Of a stretch of DNA of 64,000 bases, positions 20,382 through 62,079 are shown piece by piece (within the stretch, counting starts at the first letter, position 1; each line of letters opens with the position of its first letter). The notes beneath the pieces were generated by a model that was not told the DNA's origin, did not search any database, and saw only the letters and a program-made list of their open reading frames with translations. The stretch comes from Enchytraeus crypticus (Eukaryota > Annelida > Clitellata > Enchytraeida > Enchytraeidae): assembly GCA_905160935.1 (NCBI GenBank), contig CAJHZI010000811.1, forward strand, positions 1,688,501 through 1,752,500. The letters run 5' to 3'. Made by a program: the position numbers and the translations under genes.

Positions 20382-22010
20382 ATATTTATCGCTTTTTAAT
20401 ACCAAATGTTTAAACGGTAAGGCAACTTAGTCCATTCTTCATGAAACCTGTCCTGTGAATGTCCGAGATTTTACTCTCATATCAGTGCAGCCGAGAAGCG
20501 AACCCACGAGAGTTCATTTAAGCTCAGGATCTATCATTTAAAACGTCATGACGTTACCTGACGCCCCTAACCACTGGGCTATCGAGACAACAGTATAAGA
20601 GGAAGCTGAAACTAGTCTAGACATTGTGTGTTTATTTGACATGTTAACATGAAGTTTTGTATGATTTAATTTTTAAAATTGGTCTAATTAAGTATTTTAC
20701 GGTGTACAGATAGGTGAAATTAGACCTAAATATAAATATACATTTGGAAATTTCATACAAATAATAGGTCACTGTCCTAGTTAGTCACAGGCTCTTTTTA
20801 GTGAATATACTTCTATAATGCAGTTTTCAGTCTTACATTGAACTACGATGTGTTATTAATATTAATTGGTATTAGTTAAGCGTTTAGTGAGTTTTAAAAA
20901 GCATGCAATTGCTTCCTGACTATGTAATGTTATGTTATGTTAATTTTTATGAATATTGATTGGTAATACAGGAGAACACATCCACGCAGACATAGCGATA
21001 GCAACATTGTGAATAGAAAATTCATTCCTCCCGCTAAATCAGCCAATCAATCTATCCTTCTAATAGACAGAAACCACAAACCAAACGAAAAAACCGCGGA
21101 ATTAACTCAACCAATAAAAACTGGCGATAGATTTAATACAGCTGTTTATTATAACTCCAATGACCTCATAGAGGAACCGGATTTACCAGGCTGGTATTCC
21201 CCAAATTTTGAAAAAGATAACGAGAGAGAAAGAGATGTAAGTAAATTTGGTCGAATAGAGTTCTGTGAAAAACTTGCTAACGGCCCCAAAACTACCCAAG
21301 GCCATGACACAAAGAAATTACAACAAGAAAATGTGTTGTCAATATTTTGCAGAAATCAGAAAGAATTTGACGGATTAGACGATGATGCTAAGAAAAGCTT
21401 AACAAACACTGAAACTAGACAAGAACGCGATTTCGAATTGTGTGCCGCTCAAATGAATGAGTGCTGTTTGTGTCAATGTAGAGCAAGTGGCACAGTTTTC
21501 AGTGCTGCAGATAAATCGTGCTCATCAATCAGTGCTGCTTCACCTGCAGTGCCATGCTGTGCTGCCGAACCAAACTGTGCCAAAACCAGCACAGCTATTT
21601 GTCGATCCAGTAACAGGAACCCAGAATTCTTCACAACTCAAGGTTCGATATATGTAGGGCAAACTAAAGACGTTCTTCAACCTGCCGCATCTCTACCACC
21701 TACAACATCTTCGTTTAACAAGCAAGGTCAAAATAATTCATCGTCTTCTACAACTATTGACCCATCAATGGATAGTATTTCGTCAATAATAGCTCAAAAG
21801 TATTCTCCAAATAAATCAAATATACCGCAAGTTCGAATTCTAAGTAGAAATGACGGGATGAGTTTGGCTGATGTTAGGAAGGACGAAGGAATCCAGAATG
21901 GAACGAGAAGGATTCAGCTTTCCTTCACTCCGGATTCGAGCGACTCTCTCAATGCTTTCCTGGACTCTCACCTCACATTCGATATGCTCCGGCAGTCTGA
22001 CATCTTATAG
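7115..22010 (+). CDS. gene 1: single-pass membrane protein with CUB-like and sushi-like ectodomain (5 exons)
   Basis: Joining 7115-7196, 14888-16372, 16983-17141, 19357-19435 and 20972-22010 gives an open frame of 948 codons (947 residues); every intron is GT-AG and the phases agree (1, 1, 1, 2). Residues 1-27 form a signal peptide. Residues about 34-520 hold a CUB-like module: early Cys residues, a YCSDP...PPPPAWVLSTQP segment, a RRINLTLFDFG strand, a CLPYAYVFDYG strand and an RTSLVFTSDGNRIEI strand. Low-complexity insertions of about 180 and 165 residues lie between these strands. Residues 523-575 form a sushi-like module (YGCADLT..., AVIGC, WSLKC, NCS). Exon 4 encodes one hydrophobic helix followed by KVKRR, giving a type I topology. 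The 346-residue tail is polar with a Cys cluster. Proteins of this layout may exist in arthropods and other protostomes, but I know no function; a receptor or adhesion role is inference. Confidence 0.82.
7435..7595. repeat. GAT trinucleotide array
   Basis: (GAT)n with GGT and GCT variants, about 160 bp. Confidence 0.85.
8078..8165 (+). mobile_element. SINE family A, head fragment
   Basis: GTCGGTAAGATATCCG and TACGGGGTTCAAATTATGGG mark A and B boxes; the family tail is replaced by other sequence. Confidence 0.6.
8198..8330 (+). mobile_element. tRNA-derived SINE, family A
   Basis: Near-complete: GGCTGGAGCC head, GAGGTTCAAATCCTGGGCTC B box, GCTTTCGAGTGAGGAAAT tail and a final TTAGCTTTTTT run. 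Confidence 0.8.
8940..9115. repeat. 33-37 bp tandem array (about five copies)
   Basis: Units contain TATTTCTATGTCACCCTATT followed by TCACCTTATCGTCTGCC. The open frames across it are repeat artefacts. Confidence 0.8.
9224..9325 (-). mobile_element. LINE 3' end fragment
   Basis: On the minus strand it reads through the YRRYVPW-like end to CTGCCAGTAGGCA and GAGAGA, matching 1690-1764. Confidence 0.75.
10380..10925. repeat. about 42-bp tandem array rich in AGATAA and hairpins (about 13 copies)
   Basis: The unit runs GAGATGAGATAATATAAG, AGATCTACCAGTGAC, ATCTCTTTAGAG. Each holds an AGATAA (GATA-type) motif and an ATCTCT-TT-AGAGAT stem. Confidence 0.88.
11195..11340 (+). mobile_element. non-autonomous family E element
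   Basis: The 3' end GTGTACCTTGGACCTGCC, ACTTGGCAGAACAA and AAAGAGAGAA matches the copy at 56705-56920; the 5' part is diverged. Confidence 0.6.
11770..12180. repeat. degenerate 10-bp tandem array TACTGGTCAG
   Basis: About forty imperfect copies of TACTGGTCAG or TACTGATCAG. Many units contain palindromes such as TCAGTACTGA. Open frames of 60-88 codons through it are artefacts. Confidence 0.88.
12640..12775 (+). mobile_element. repeat family D copy (ends in GAT-type triplets)
   Basis: Shares GGCAATCCGTTGGTGAGC, TCGTATCCCGACCCCAGTTA and a trailing GACGATGAT with 13250-13435 and with minus-strand copies at 25205, 48610 and 56210. Confidence 0.65.
12925..13075. repeat. 20-bp tandem array (about eight copies)
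   Basis: Alternating units TACCACAATTACAAGTAAAA and TACCACATTTATAAGTAAAA, a higher-order pair of about 39 bp. Confidence 0.85.
13250..13435 (+). mobile_element. repeat family D copy
   Basis: Same order as 12640-12775: GTTGGTGAGCCCTAGGCTAC, TTCGTATCCCGACCCTAGTT and a final GATGATGATGACAA. Confidence 0.65.
13645..13800 (-). mobile_element. tRNA-derived SINE, family A
   Basis: A full-length minus-strand copy: AAAAGCTGGTAAAGCTAGTG at the 3' end, TTTCCTCACTCGAAAGCGAT body, and GGCTCCAGCC at the 5' end. Confidence 0.8.
14420..14535 (-). mobile_element. diverged tRNA-derived SINE (family A relative)
   Basis: On the minus strand a tRNA-like head carries CGGTTCGAATCCCTGTCGG and the tail has GACGTTAAGCATGGCTTT, resembling the family A tail but diverged. 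Confidence 0.6.
14888..16372 (+). CDS. gene 1 exon 2: CUB-like region with two long insertions
   Basis: The acceptor TCATCCACAAAG|GC and donor TCAAG|GTGAGT bound a 1485-nt exon. The frame stays open further upstream to 14668, but that stretch is microsatellite-like and has no role in the model. Conserved-looking strands are widely spaced by sequence rich in Arg, Asn, Ser and Asp. One exon encodes the entire CUB-like module plus the insertions. Confidence 0.8.
16390..16520. repeat. GA microsatellite
   Basis: (GA)n just inside intron 2, starting 18 bp after the donor. Confidence 0.9.
16723..16751. repeat. perfect 13-bp hairpin in intron 2
   Basis: AAACAACTGCAAA, spacer ATA, TTTGCAGTTGTTT. Confidence 0.9.
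16800..16925 (-). mobile_element. diverged tRNA-derived SINE (family B relative)
   Basis: Minus-strand B-box-like GGGATCAATTCCCG and A-box-like region near GGCTCAGTGTGCAGGCGC. It shares GTCCGAGATTTTACTCTC-type body sequence with family B. Confidence 0.55.
16983..17141 (+). CDS. gene 1 exon 3: sushi-like module
   Basis: The acceptor TATTCTATAG|CA and donor CACTCC|GTATGT bound a phase 1-1 exon of 53 codons. Four cysteines in the order YGCADL, VIGCL, LKCV, NCSL with the Trp residues between them fit a short CCP/sushi module. Confidence 0.8.
17403..17520 (+). mobile_element. tRNA-derived SINE, family A
   Basis: GTCGGCAAGATATTGGACCG, TGCGAGGTTCAAATCATTGG and the GACGTTAACTTTAGCTTTTT end. Confidence 0.78.
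17820..17965 (-). mobile_element. SINE family C, two partial 3' ends
   Basis: Two head-to-tail pieces begin TTAAACGTCCGTTTCCTCAT and TTTAACGTCCGGTTCCTC, each followed by a TCAGGGAC or TCATGGACGTC motif. Both are the reverse of the tail seen before (TTA)n at 32757. Confidence 0.6.
18675..18800 (-). mobile_element. tRNA-derived SINE, family A, with palindromic head
   Basis: Minus-strand copy with TTTCCTCACTCGAAAGCGAT and GGATTTGAACCCGCA. Its head GAGTATCTTACCG is followed at once by an inverted copy of itself. Confidence 0.8.
18781..18811. repeat. perfect 14-bp hairpin from SINE head
   Basis: TGAGTATCTTACCG, spacer ATC, CGGTAAGATACTCA. Confidence 0.95.
18821..18954. repeat. near-perfect 134-bp palindrome of heptamers
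   Basis: Nine ATATATG-type units are followed by eight units in inverse orientation (ATATATC). The centre is at 18887/18888 and I count one mismatch. Confidence 0.92.
18965..19008 (+). mobile_element. SINE family B fragment
   Basis: GGTAATGTCATGAAGTTTTA and AATGACAGATCCTG match the head of the 1-214 copy. Confidence 0.55.
19357..19435 (+). CDS. gene 1 exon 4: transmembrane helix
   Basis: The acceptor CCCATCGCAG|TT and donor AAAGAG|GTTTGT bound 79 nt. It encodes ITSSVAGLMIVVTVVIMILV, then VIIKVKR, a single membrane span followed by basic stop-transfer residues. It enters in phase 1 and leaves in phase 2, matching exon 5. Confidence 0.8.
19530..19785. repeat. GA microsatellite block
   Basis: (GA)n with interspersed GTTAGA and ATAGA units in intron 4. 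Confidence 0.9.
20335..20382. repeat. AT dinucleotide microsatellite
   Basis: (TA)n abutting the 3' end of the minus-strand SINE that follows. Confidence 0.9.
20390..20592 (-). mobile_element. tRNA-derived SINE, family B
   Basis: Starts (as read on +) TTTAATACCAAATGTTTAAA; the B box reads GAACCCACGAGAGTTC-like on +. The head ends near ACCACTGGGCTATCGAGA. Its 3' end abuts the AT microsatellite. Confidence 0.78.
20900..20947 (+). mobile_element. 5S-derived SINE, 3' end fragment
   Basis: GCAATTGCTTCCTGACTATG followed by TAATGTTATGTTATGTTA matches the end of the copy at 44553-44862. Confidence 0.55.
20972..22010 (+). CDS. gene 1 exon 5: cytoplasmic tail and stop
   Basis: The acceptor GTAATACAG|G completes an Arg codon, giving RRTHPRRHSDSNIV after the membrane helix. 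The tail of 346 residues is hydrophilic, with a DLPGWYSPNFEKD segment near its start and a Cys-rich stretch near residues 750-810 (ELCAAQMNECCLCQC and later AVPCCAAEPNC). No enzyme domain is seen. The stop is TAG at 22008-22010. Confidence 0.82.
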
Positions 22011-22330
22011 GCTAATACATCAGCCTAACTGCTACATATAGGCTAATCTCTCAGCCTAACTGCATCATTTAGGCTAATCTCTCATCCTAACTGCATCATT
22101 TAGGCTAATATCTCAGCCTAAATGCATCATCTAGTCTAATCTATCAGCTTAACTGCATCATCTAGTCTAATCTCTCAGCCTAACTGCATCATAAAGGCTA
22201 ATCTCTCAGCCTAACTGCATCATATAGGCTAATCTCTCAGCATAACTGCATCATAAAGGCTAATCTCTCAGCCTTTGCATCTGATGCAAAGGCTGAGAGA
22301 TTAGCTAACCTAACTGCATCTGACTAAGTT
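22005..22330. repeat. 34-bp tandem array in the gene 1 3' UTR
   Basis: Starting at the stop codon, about nine units of GGCTAATCTCTCAGCCTAAC and TGCATCATATA. The last units form a perfect hairpin. Confidence 0.9.
22259..22305. repeat. perfect 23-bp hairpin with 1-nt loop
   Basis: Arms 22259-22281 and 22283-22305 are exact reverse complements around a single T. The right arm inverts the array unit. Confidence 0.95.
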
Positions 22331-22371
22331 AATCTGACCTGTTATACAGCACATCGCTGTTAATTATAATT

Positions 22372-22410
22372 ATTAAGTACCAGATCTTAAGGAACACCGA
22401 AGTTAAGCAG
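22372..22410 (+). mobile_element. 5S rRNA-like fragment
   Basis: ACACCGAAGTTAAGCAGATT keeps the 5S A-box core GAAGTTAAGC; little else remains. Confidence 0.4.
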
Positions 22411-22414
22411 ATTC

Positions 22415-22420
22415 AATAAA
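22415..22420 (+). other. candidate polyadenylation signal of gene 1
   Basis: AATAAA about 405 bp after the stop codon; a second AATAAA lies near 22490. Confidence 0.3.
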
Positions 22421-22514
22421 TTCTATTAATATATTTATTAATTTGATGGTAACTTATATAAAAGAATTAAAGAATATAAGGAATTGCGCAATAAATATGA
22501 GATTGAGGAAGAGT

Positions 22515-22595
22515 TCTGTTTTCTCTTAGTCGCCTCTTGCAATAAATGCAGTTAGTATTTAGTATCTTATTCGGTGTCCCGGACACAACGAAAAG
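22515..22595 (-). mobile_element. repeat family D, partial
   Basis: TTAGTCGCCTCTTGCAATAA and GGTGTCCCGGACACAACGA match the end of the fuller copy at 48780-48865. Confidence 0.5.
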
Positions 22596-22599
22596 CTGA

Positions 22600-25200
22600 C
22601 TCTAACATTAAGACTTTAATCAATGCGATGTTCTTTGTTAATGCATCTCTGCTTATATTAACAGTATTTTATTTTTTAGAGAATGAATTGAGAACTGATA
22701 ACATTGAAGTATCGACGTCATCGTAAGAGGTACCGGTAGATTTCCCAGCACTTGTCTATATATCAGGACTACCCGTGGGTTAATACAGACTGACTTTCTT
22801 ATCACCACTCAGACCAAGTAATTTAGAGCAACATAAATTCAATTAACTATCGATTAATTGATCGATTAATTAATCTCAAGCACTGAACAGAGTTCATTAA
22901 CGGCTATTTTAGTTTAGACTCTTTGATGAAGTTAGGTAGGCGAAAATCTTGCATAAATTCATACTCGTCGATTTAAATAACACGACGTCTCGTAATTAAG
23001 ATTGTTCTCATTCAGAACGACTATTTATGTGATAATTTTAATAGCTGTAGTTTATAGTTCATAAGAGTGTACAAGTTTATATAGACATTATGTATCGATT
23101 GTATATCTGTCAAGTAGGCGTAAAATAGTCCTACGTGAATAATATAGTATTCATGGAAATGCCCTGCGATATATTATGCAGTGAAACATTTTCCTAAATT
23201 CACTGCAATCAAAAAGAATTGCATAGATTATTCTTTCCAAGTTTGAACGAAGTTCACTTAGGAAATTGTATATTCTAGAGATCTATGCTGCTTAAAATGA
23301 ATGAAAACACACACAGCTTCCTCTAACTTTAGGGCAGCGTTTAATTAAAATGCAATTTTGAGTGAACATTTAAATTAAAAAAGTTTAGATTGAGCTATAC
23401 ACTTTAGTTCTACCATTTAGCGTGTGTCAATGACAATGGGACGCAGGGAACTCAGTTCCATTAGCTCTCATTTATTCTGAGGTACCTTCCCCTGTCAGGG
23501 GGCATGTTAGACACTAGGAGACCTGTAGATAATAATAAATAATAAAGGTTTAACGTCCGTTTCCTCACACACGGATGATATCAGGGACGTCAAACTTACA
23601 GGGATACGTTACCGGGGGCCCGACAAATTCTGGCCGTCACATTGGCTTCAATTTCCACTTCAACCTCTGTTCAATGTATTACACAATACAATTACTCATT
23701 TATATTTCTGCCTAGGATTGGGTTTCTTGCAAATCGAGTAGGTTATCACACACGAAGTCTTTTTAAAATGTGTATCTTGGACACGCGAAGGGCAAGTAAC
23801 TCTTTTCATCGCTCAATGAATGTAGTAATTTGCAAAAAAAATTAAATTGTTACTTAGGACATTCGCGATTAGTAGTCATTTATTTTGGAATTAATTATGA
23901 CTGGTGCAATGTGTGAATTTGTTATTAATAGGAGACTCTCAATCTTCTATACTCTATTTAGATTATGTTTTCTATTATTAATTACTATTTATTTAATTGC
24001 CCTATTAATTGCTAATTACTTAATGCTCTCGCTACCAGCATTGCTTACATTTTCCGGAGCATAAAGGCCAACGATAAACTATCTCAGAACATTTGTATTA
24101 CTAAAGGCATTCCGGGTTAGAGAGCTGTTCAGCTAACTGTAGCGTATGCAATGATGACAATTACTGAACTATACTCCTATTCATTATATGCCTATAATTT
24201 AAATTAATTCACTAAATCTTCGGGAAACTTCTCATTGAAGCATTATTTATATCTTTGGGCTAAAAATGAGAAATTAGAGCACTTCTTCGATTAATTAGTT
24301 GATTCCATCGTAACGGATATTTTCCAATTAGACTGAACGAGCAACACTATGTCAGAGACGTCCCTGACATATTAAGTTCCGGGCAATATTCTCTGGAAAC
24401 GTAGGTTGTTGCTCTCCAACTGCAATAAAATAGACTAAAGTGCTTAACTTTAGTAATGTACAAACAATTCCTGGCACAACAGCCTATTCACATGTTATTT
24501 AGCTCCTCTTCAGTGCGACACACTCAACATTATATTATCAGTGGGTCGGTGACGGTCTCTCGGCGAGAATTATTAACATTTATGATATTAGTTTACTCAG
24601 AGTTCAAGTGTTCTGCCTAGAAACAAGAACAGCAAATAATAATAAACTTTTCGTGGGCTGTGAACGCTATTTGAAGGAGAACTGATGAATAAAAACTCTA
24701 CAGTTTCAGCGTAGAGCCGGTCTACCAGCCTACTGCGGATTTATAAAAGCAAAGTACGCAGAAGTATAAAAGCAGCCTTTTCTTTGCATAGTAGGCCTAG
24801 TATTATTCACTGTTACTACTGTAGGACTAAGTATAGCGGGTAGTGTGTAGTATAGTAATGCACCTATTTTAGAGATTTTCGGCCGTTATTAGTGAGTAGT
24901 TTCGCAATTTGTTAATACTAGTGCATCAGAGATCCTTTGTCTATCGTCTTAAATATAAACCTATTGTGTTTAATTGGTCCCAAAGCTCTGATATTCCAAA
25001 CATGCAGAAAGATTGAAGGTGGCTAAATTCAATTCAATTCAATTCAAGAACAGCACAACCCTGTAGAGTTTACATACACAACACACAAACCATCAAATGC
25101 AAAAAGATAAACACAAACTAGATGTGAACTATCGCGAACTTAAAGAAAAAAAAGAAAAAAAAGATAGTAGGTGAACTTGTGCATACAAAATAGGTAACAT
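22600..25200. other. intergenic, no gene recognised
   Basis: AT-rich sequence without convincing coding potential on either strand. It holds a family C fragment at 23540-23600 and two TATAAAAG motifs at 24742-24749 and 24765-24772. These could mark a distal start for gene 2 only if an unseen leader intron exists. Confidence 0.4.
23540..23602 (-). mobile_element. SINE family C, 3' fragment
   Basis: AATAATAAAGGTTTAACGTC, CGTTTCCTCACACACGGATG and ATCAGGGACGTC. Confidence 0.65.
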
Positions 25201-25204
25201 CTTA

Positions 25205-25400
25205 ATCATCATCATCTTCAGTAAAATTACAGTTTAACCAGGATCAGGATACGAATAGACCCTCTGAAATCAACTCTGTCCCTCACTAATCACAATATGC
25301 TTATGCCGTTCCATTCGTTTAATTTTTTTAGCAATTTCTGTAGCCTAGACACTCACCTAACGAATGCCCTTTCTGACGTAGGTTTGGATCTCATTTTTAT
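25205..25400 (-). mobile_element. repeat family D copy
   Basis: ATCATCATCTTC start, GGATACGAATAGACCCTCTG, CCATTCGTTTAATTTTTTTA and GAATGCCCTTTCTGACGTAG, collinear with 48610-48780. Confidence 0.7.
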
Positions 25401-25875
25401 ATTGATCCCTCATATATATTGTAATAATTGAACCAGCTGCTAATTGTAATGTAATATGATTTATTCTGAATCAGCCAATATGTCTAATTGTAGAAGCGTT
25501 TGATTTTAATGGATGATTACATGAAGCATTGTCATAACACTGCCATACTGGCTTCTGCAAGCGGTACTGTGCCATTAATTGTGGCAATTATAAACGTAGT
25601 GCTTTGCTCGGTGGCTCTTAAATACTAAAATCATGTAAATTAAGTAAATTATTGGAAGAATCCTAAATATGTATGCTAATTTAATACAATTAATGGACAA
25701 CTCTAAGGGGTAATATTGAATTGTCCTATAGCATTCTCTACTTTTCTTACTTATCAATTGATCAATCGTATAAGCCTACTTGAAGGTTAGTAAAACTAGC
25801 ACAAACTTATATCTCTCTTAGTTCTAATTCATTCGATTTTGTCTCACTAAATACACCGCAATGATTTTTATTTGT

Positions 25876-25912
25876 TATATTTTAGATTAGTACTCTCCCG
25901 CAGCTGTCAGTT
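25876..25912 (+). promoter_or_regulatory. candidate core promoter of gene 2 (TATA plus initiator)
   Basis: TATATTTT at 25876-25883 (preceded by T) is followed 31-33 bp later by TCAGTT at 25907-25912, matching the TCAGT-type initiator known from arthropods. It would give a leader of about 150 nt. The fit is suggestive only. Confidence 0.35.
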
Positions 25913-25954
25913 AGGGTTTAACCTGGACTACTAGGTCTACTGTAGGTCAGCTCT

Positions 25955-26050
25955 GCTGAGGAAACACTATTTGTCGACACATCTTCTTAGGACACACTAT
26001 TTATCGACACTTCTTCTTAGGACACACTATTTGTCGACACTTTTCACTGA
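25955..26050. repeat. 30-bp tandem repeat just before the gene 2 start
   Basis: About three units of GGACACACTATTTGTCGACA with CTTCTTCTTA spacers. If the promoter candidate is right they lie in the 5' UTR; each carries a GTCGAC site. Confidence 0.8.
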
Positions 26051-26056
26051 CACACC

Positions 26057-58934
<32,878 letters not shown>

Positions 58935-59034
58935 ACCATTGCCTGCAGGCAACTCTTTATCCATTTCGTTATTTCTATTTTTGCTTGCATCGCAAAATTT
59001 ATTGTCGTAGATAGCATTTTAATGATCGCTTAGA

Positions 59035-59095
59035 ACATTAATTCCCGACCCTAGTTAAACCGGGCTTCAAGGTAGAAGATGATGATGATGACACG
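59035..59095 (+). mobile_element. repeat family D fragment
   Basis: CCCGACCCTAGTTAAACCGG and GAAGATGATGATGATGAC, 100 bp after the gene 2 stop codon. Confidence 0.6.
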
Positions 59096-59261
59096 TAGAA
59101 TGAGAATGACAGCAAAAGCTATAATAGGTTTCTGTGCAACTTACTAAATTTAATTTCGAAGTAGTGCTTGATTTGCGCAGAATATTTACCCTCTCTATAT
59201 TGTATTAGAAATAATTGCTTTGTAAACGTCACAAAGGATTAGATTATGATTGAATCAGCAA

Positions 59262-59395
59262 AATGAAGCAGCAAGATGAAGCAGCAAGATGAAGCAGCAA
59301 GATGAAGCAGCAAGATGAAGCAGCAAGATGAAGCAGCAAGATGAAGCAGCAAGATTAAGCAGCAAGATTAAGCAGCAAGATGAAGCAGCAAGATT
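59262..59395. repeat. 13-bp tandem array ATGAAGCAGCAAG (about ten copies)
   Basis: Near-perfect units, a few with ATTAAG. Confidence 0.9.
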
Positions 59396-59894
59396 AAGTG
59401 TTTTCATGTGGATTGTTTAATTAAATTCTCAGATTATATCGGACGATGTTTTTCGCTGAAAGATCTTCCAATTTTTTAAAGTAACTAAAGTAATTTAAGT
59501 ACTTTTTTAAAATAAGTAATTTTTATGTAAGTCTTGTAAATTCTCACAGTATATGGTATCTGGAATCGCCGATATTTTACAAGGTAGGCCTACAAATTAG
59601 ACGATTATTTGCCTAAGCTTTGGGCATTAGGCCCAACTAGCCCATCCAATAGCCTGTCTCCGGGCCTACACGCGTGATGACTTTCAATAGGTTAACGAAG
59701 AGAGACTAGTTAAAATTAGTTTAGTAATCCATACTATATTTATACGTACTCCATAGTTTATCAGGAGATAACACTAGTGTTATAAAAACACCCGAAAGTT
59801 AAAGATTTAAATTAATACTTAATTGGTAATCTAGATATTAAATAATAACTATTATTACTACTGTTATTATTACTGACAGTTAACTTGTTAGTTA

Positions 59895-60018
59895 TTATTA
59901 CTAACGGTAACTCACTGTTGCCTTAATCTTTGTGACGGTAGCTCGAGTGTGTCGAGTCGTCTTGAAGAGAAGCCTTGTGCTTCTGAACCTTGACGTTAAA
60001 CACACTACAACCTACCTA
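59895..60018 (+). repeat. dispersed repeat family F
   Basis: ACGGTAGCTCGAGTGTGTCG, CGTCTTGAAGAGAAGCCTTG and AACCTTGACGTTAAACACAC. Confidence 0.78.
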
Positions 60019-60154
60019 AATAATAACTCCAACCAAGGCTGCTTTCTAGTAAAATGCTCATTTGTTTTGCTCAATGTAAGATTTTGTTTTCTCAATTTTA
60101 TATTTCCTATACCCTACATTCATAAAAGCAATTCTAAAAGCCAAAAGGCGAAGT

Positions 60155-60250
60155 TTAACGTCAGTTTCCTGCTCACATGTGGTCTCTGAAGAGAACAGGA
60201 TTTGAACCCTGCTTTTACAGATTCACTGTCGAAGAACTTGTCAACAAACC
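60155..60250 (-). mobile_element. diverged tRNA-derived SINE
   Basis: GTTTAACGTCAGTTTCCTGC and GGATTTGAACCCTGCTTTTA resemble family A. Confidence 0.5.
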
Positions 60251-60509
60251 ACGGGCTACGCCAAAGATTTCTTCTATTTATTTAAATCTAAGATACAAAT
60301 TAGGCTAAAAAGAGTTAACATTATAAGTTGAATATTACAGTAAATCAAACCTTCTCTATCGTCAGCATGGAAGTTGTTCTGCTAAACACATAACTCTTTT
60401 GATGATGTTATGACTGCATTTCGTAAATGATGCACAGAGTGATACCTAAATACAGTCCCACAATATTAGCTGATATTCACCAGGGGCGATTATGTGAAGT
60501 GAAGTAGAA

Positions 60510-60905
60510 AGGCATAGAATGATGTAGAATGGTGTAGTGTGACGTAGAGTGACGCAGTGTGATGTAGTGTGAGATGTGACGTAGAGTGGCGTAGAGTGAT
60601 GCAGAGTGACGTTACACTATAATGACGTAGAGAGTGAAAAGAGTGACGTAGTGTGACGCAGACAGTGACTTAGAGAGTAACGTTGAGTGACGTAGACTGA
60701 CGTAGAGAATGACGTAGCACTCTAGTGACGTAGAGTGACGTAGAGAGTGATGTAGCACTCTAATGACGTAGAGAGTGACGTAGGGTGACGTAGAGAGACG
60801 TAGCGAGACGGAGTGACGTAGCAATATAGTGACGAAGAGGGGCGTACAGTGTCGTAGACAAAGCATAACAAAGAGTGACGGGTGGTGACGTAGAGTGATG
60901 TGAAC
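60510..60905. repeat. GTGACGTAGA degenerate array (TGACGT-rich)
   Basis: A 10-20 bp unit, GTGACGTAGAGAGTGACGTA, with roughly twenty or more TGACG(T/C) motifs in 400 bp. Confidence 0.88.
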
Positions 60906-60935
60906 TTACATAGCATTTTGTAGAGTTATGAGAGA

Positions 60936-60937
<2 letters not shown>

Positions 60938-60977
<40 letters not shown>

Positions 60978-61143
60978 AGAGAAAGAGATAGGGATGAAAG
61001 AGAGATGCGAGAGAGATATGTGAGAAAGTAACATAGAGTGCTGAGTTGAGAAAGAGAGAGAGAGAGATGAGAGAGAGGGAGAGAGGGATGATAGAGAGAT
61101 GTGAGAGAGAGAGAGAGAGAGAAAGATGAGATAAGAGAGAGAG

Positions 61144-61180
<37 letters not shown>

Positions 61181-61205
61181 GAGGGTTGATAGAGATAGAG
61201 AGATG
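60938..61205. repeat. GA microsatellite
   Basis: (GA)n with GATGAGAGAG variants. Confidence 0.9.
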
Positions 61206-61314
61206 GGAGAGTGAAGATATTTTACCTGTTTTTGAACTATATGTATCACCTAACTTTAAAAAGTCACATGGTTTTAGATTTCTAGAAAGCAACCACACCC
61301 TGATTATAATCTTC

Positions 61315-61850
<536 letters not shown>

Positions 61851-61879
61851 TAATTAAAATAAAATTTCGTTATATTTAA

Positions 61880-61932
61880 GCAAATGAGAGAGAGTAGAGA
61901 AGCAGAGATAGAGAAAGATAGAGAGGAGAGTA

Positions 61933-61963
<31 letters not shown>

Positions 61964-61972
61964 AAGAGAAAT

Positions 61973-62006
<34 letters not shown>

Positions 62007-62050
62007 GAGTAAGAGAAGGAGAGAGAGAGAGAGAGAAGAGAGAGATAACG
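61880..62050. repeat. GA microsatellite
   Basis: (GA)n with AAAGAGA variants. Confidence 0.9.
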
Positions 62051-62079
62051 CAGAATGAGAGAATGAGATACACAAATGT

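Noticed and set aside
24742..24772. Twin TATAAAAG motifs as a promoter
   Set aside because: They lie 1.3 kb before the gene 2 start with no recognised leader exon; kept only as a possibility in the intergenic note.
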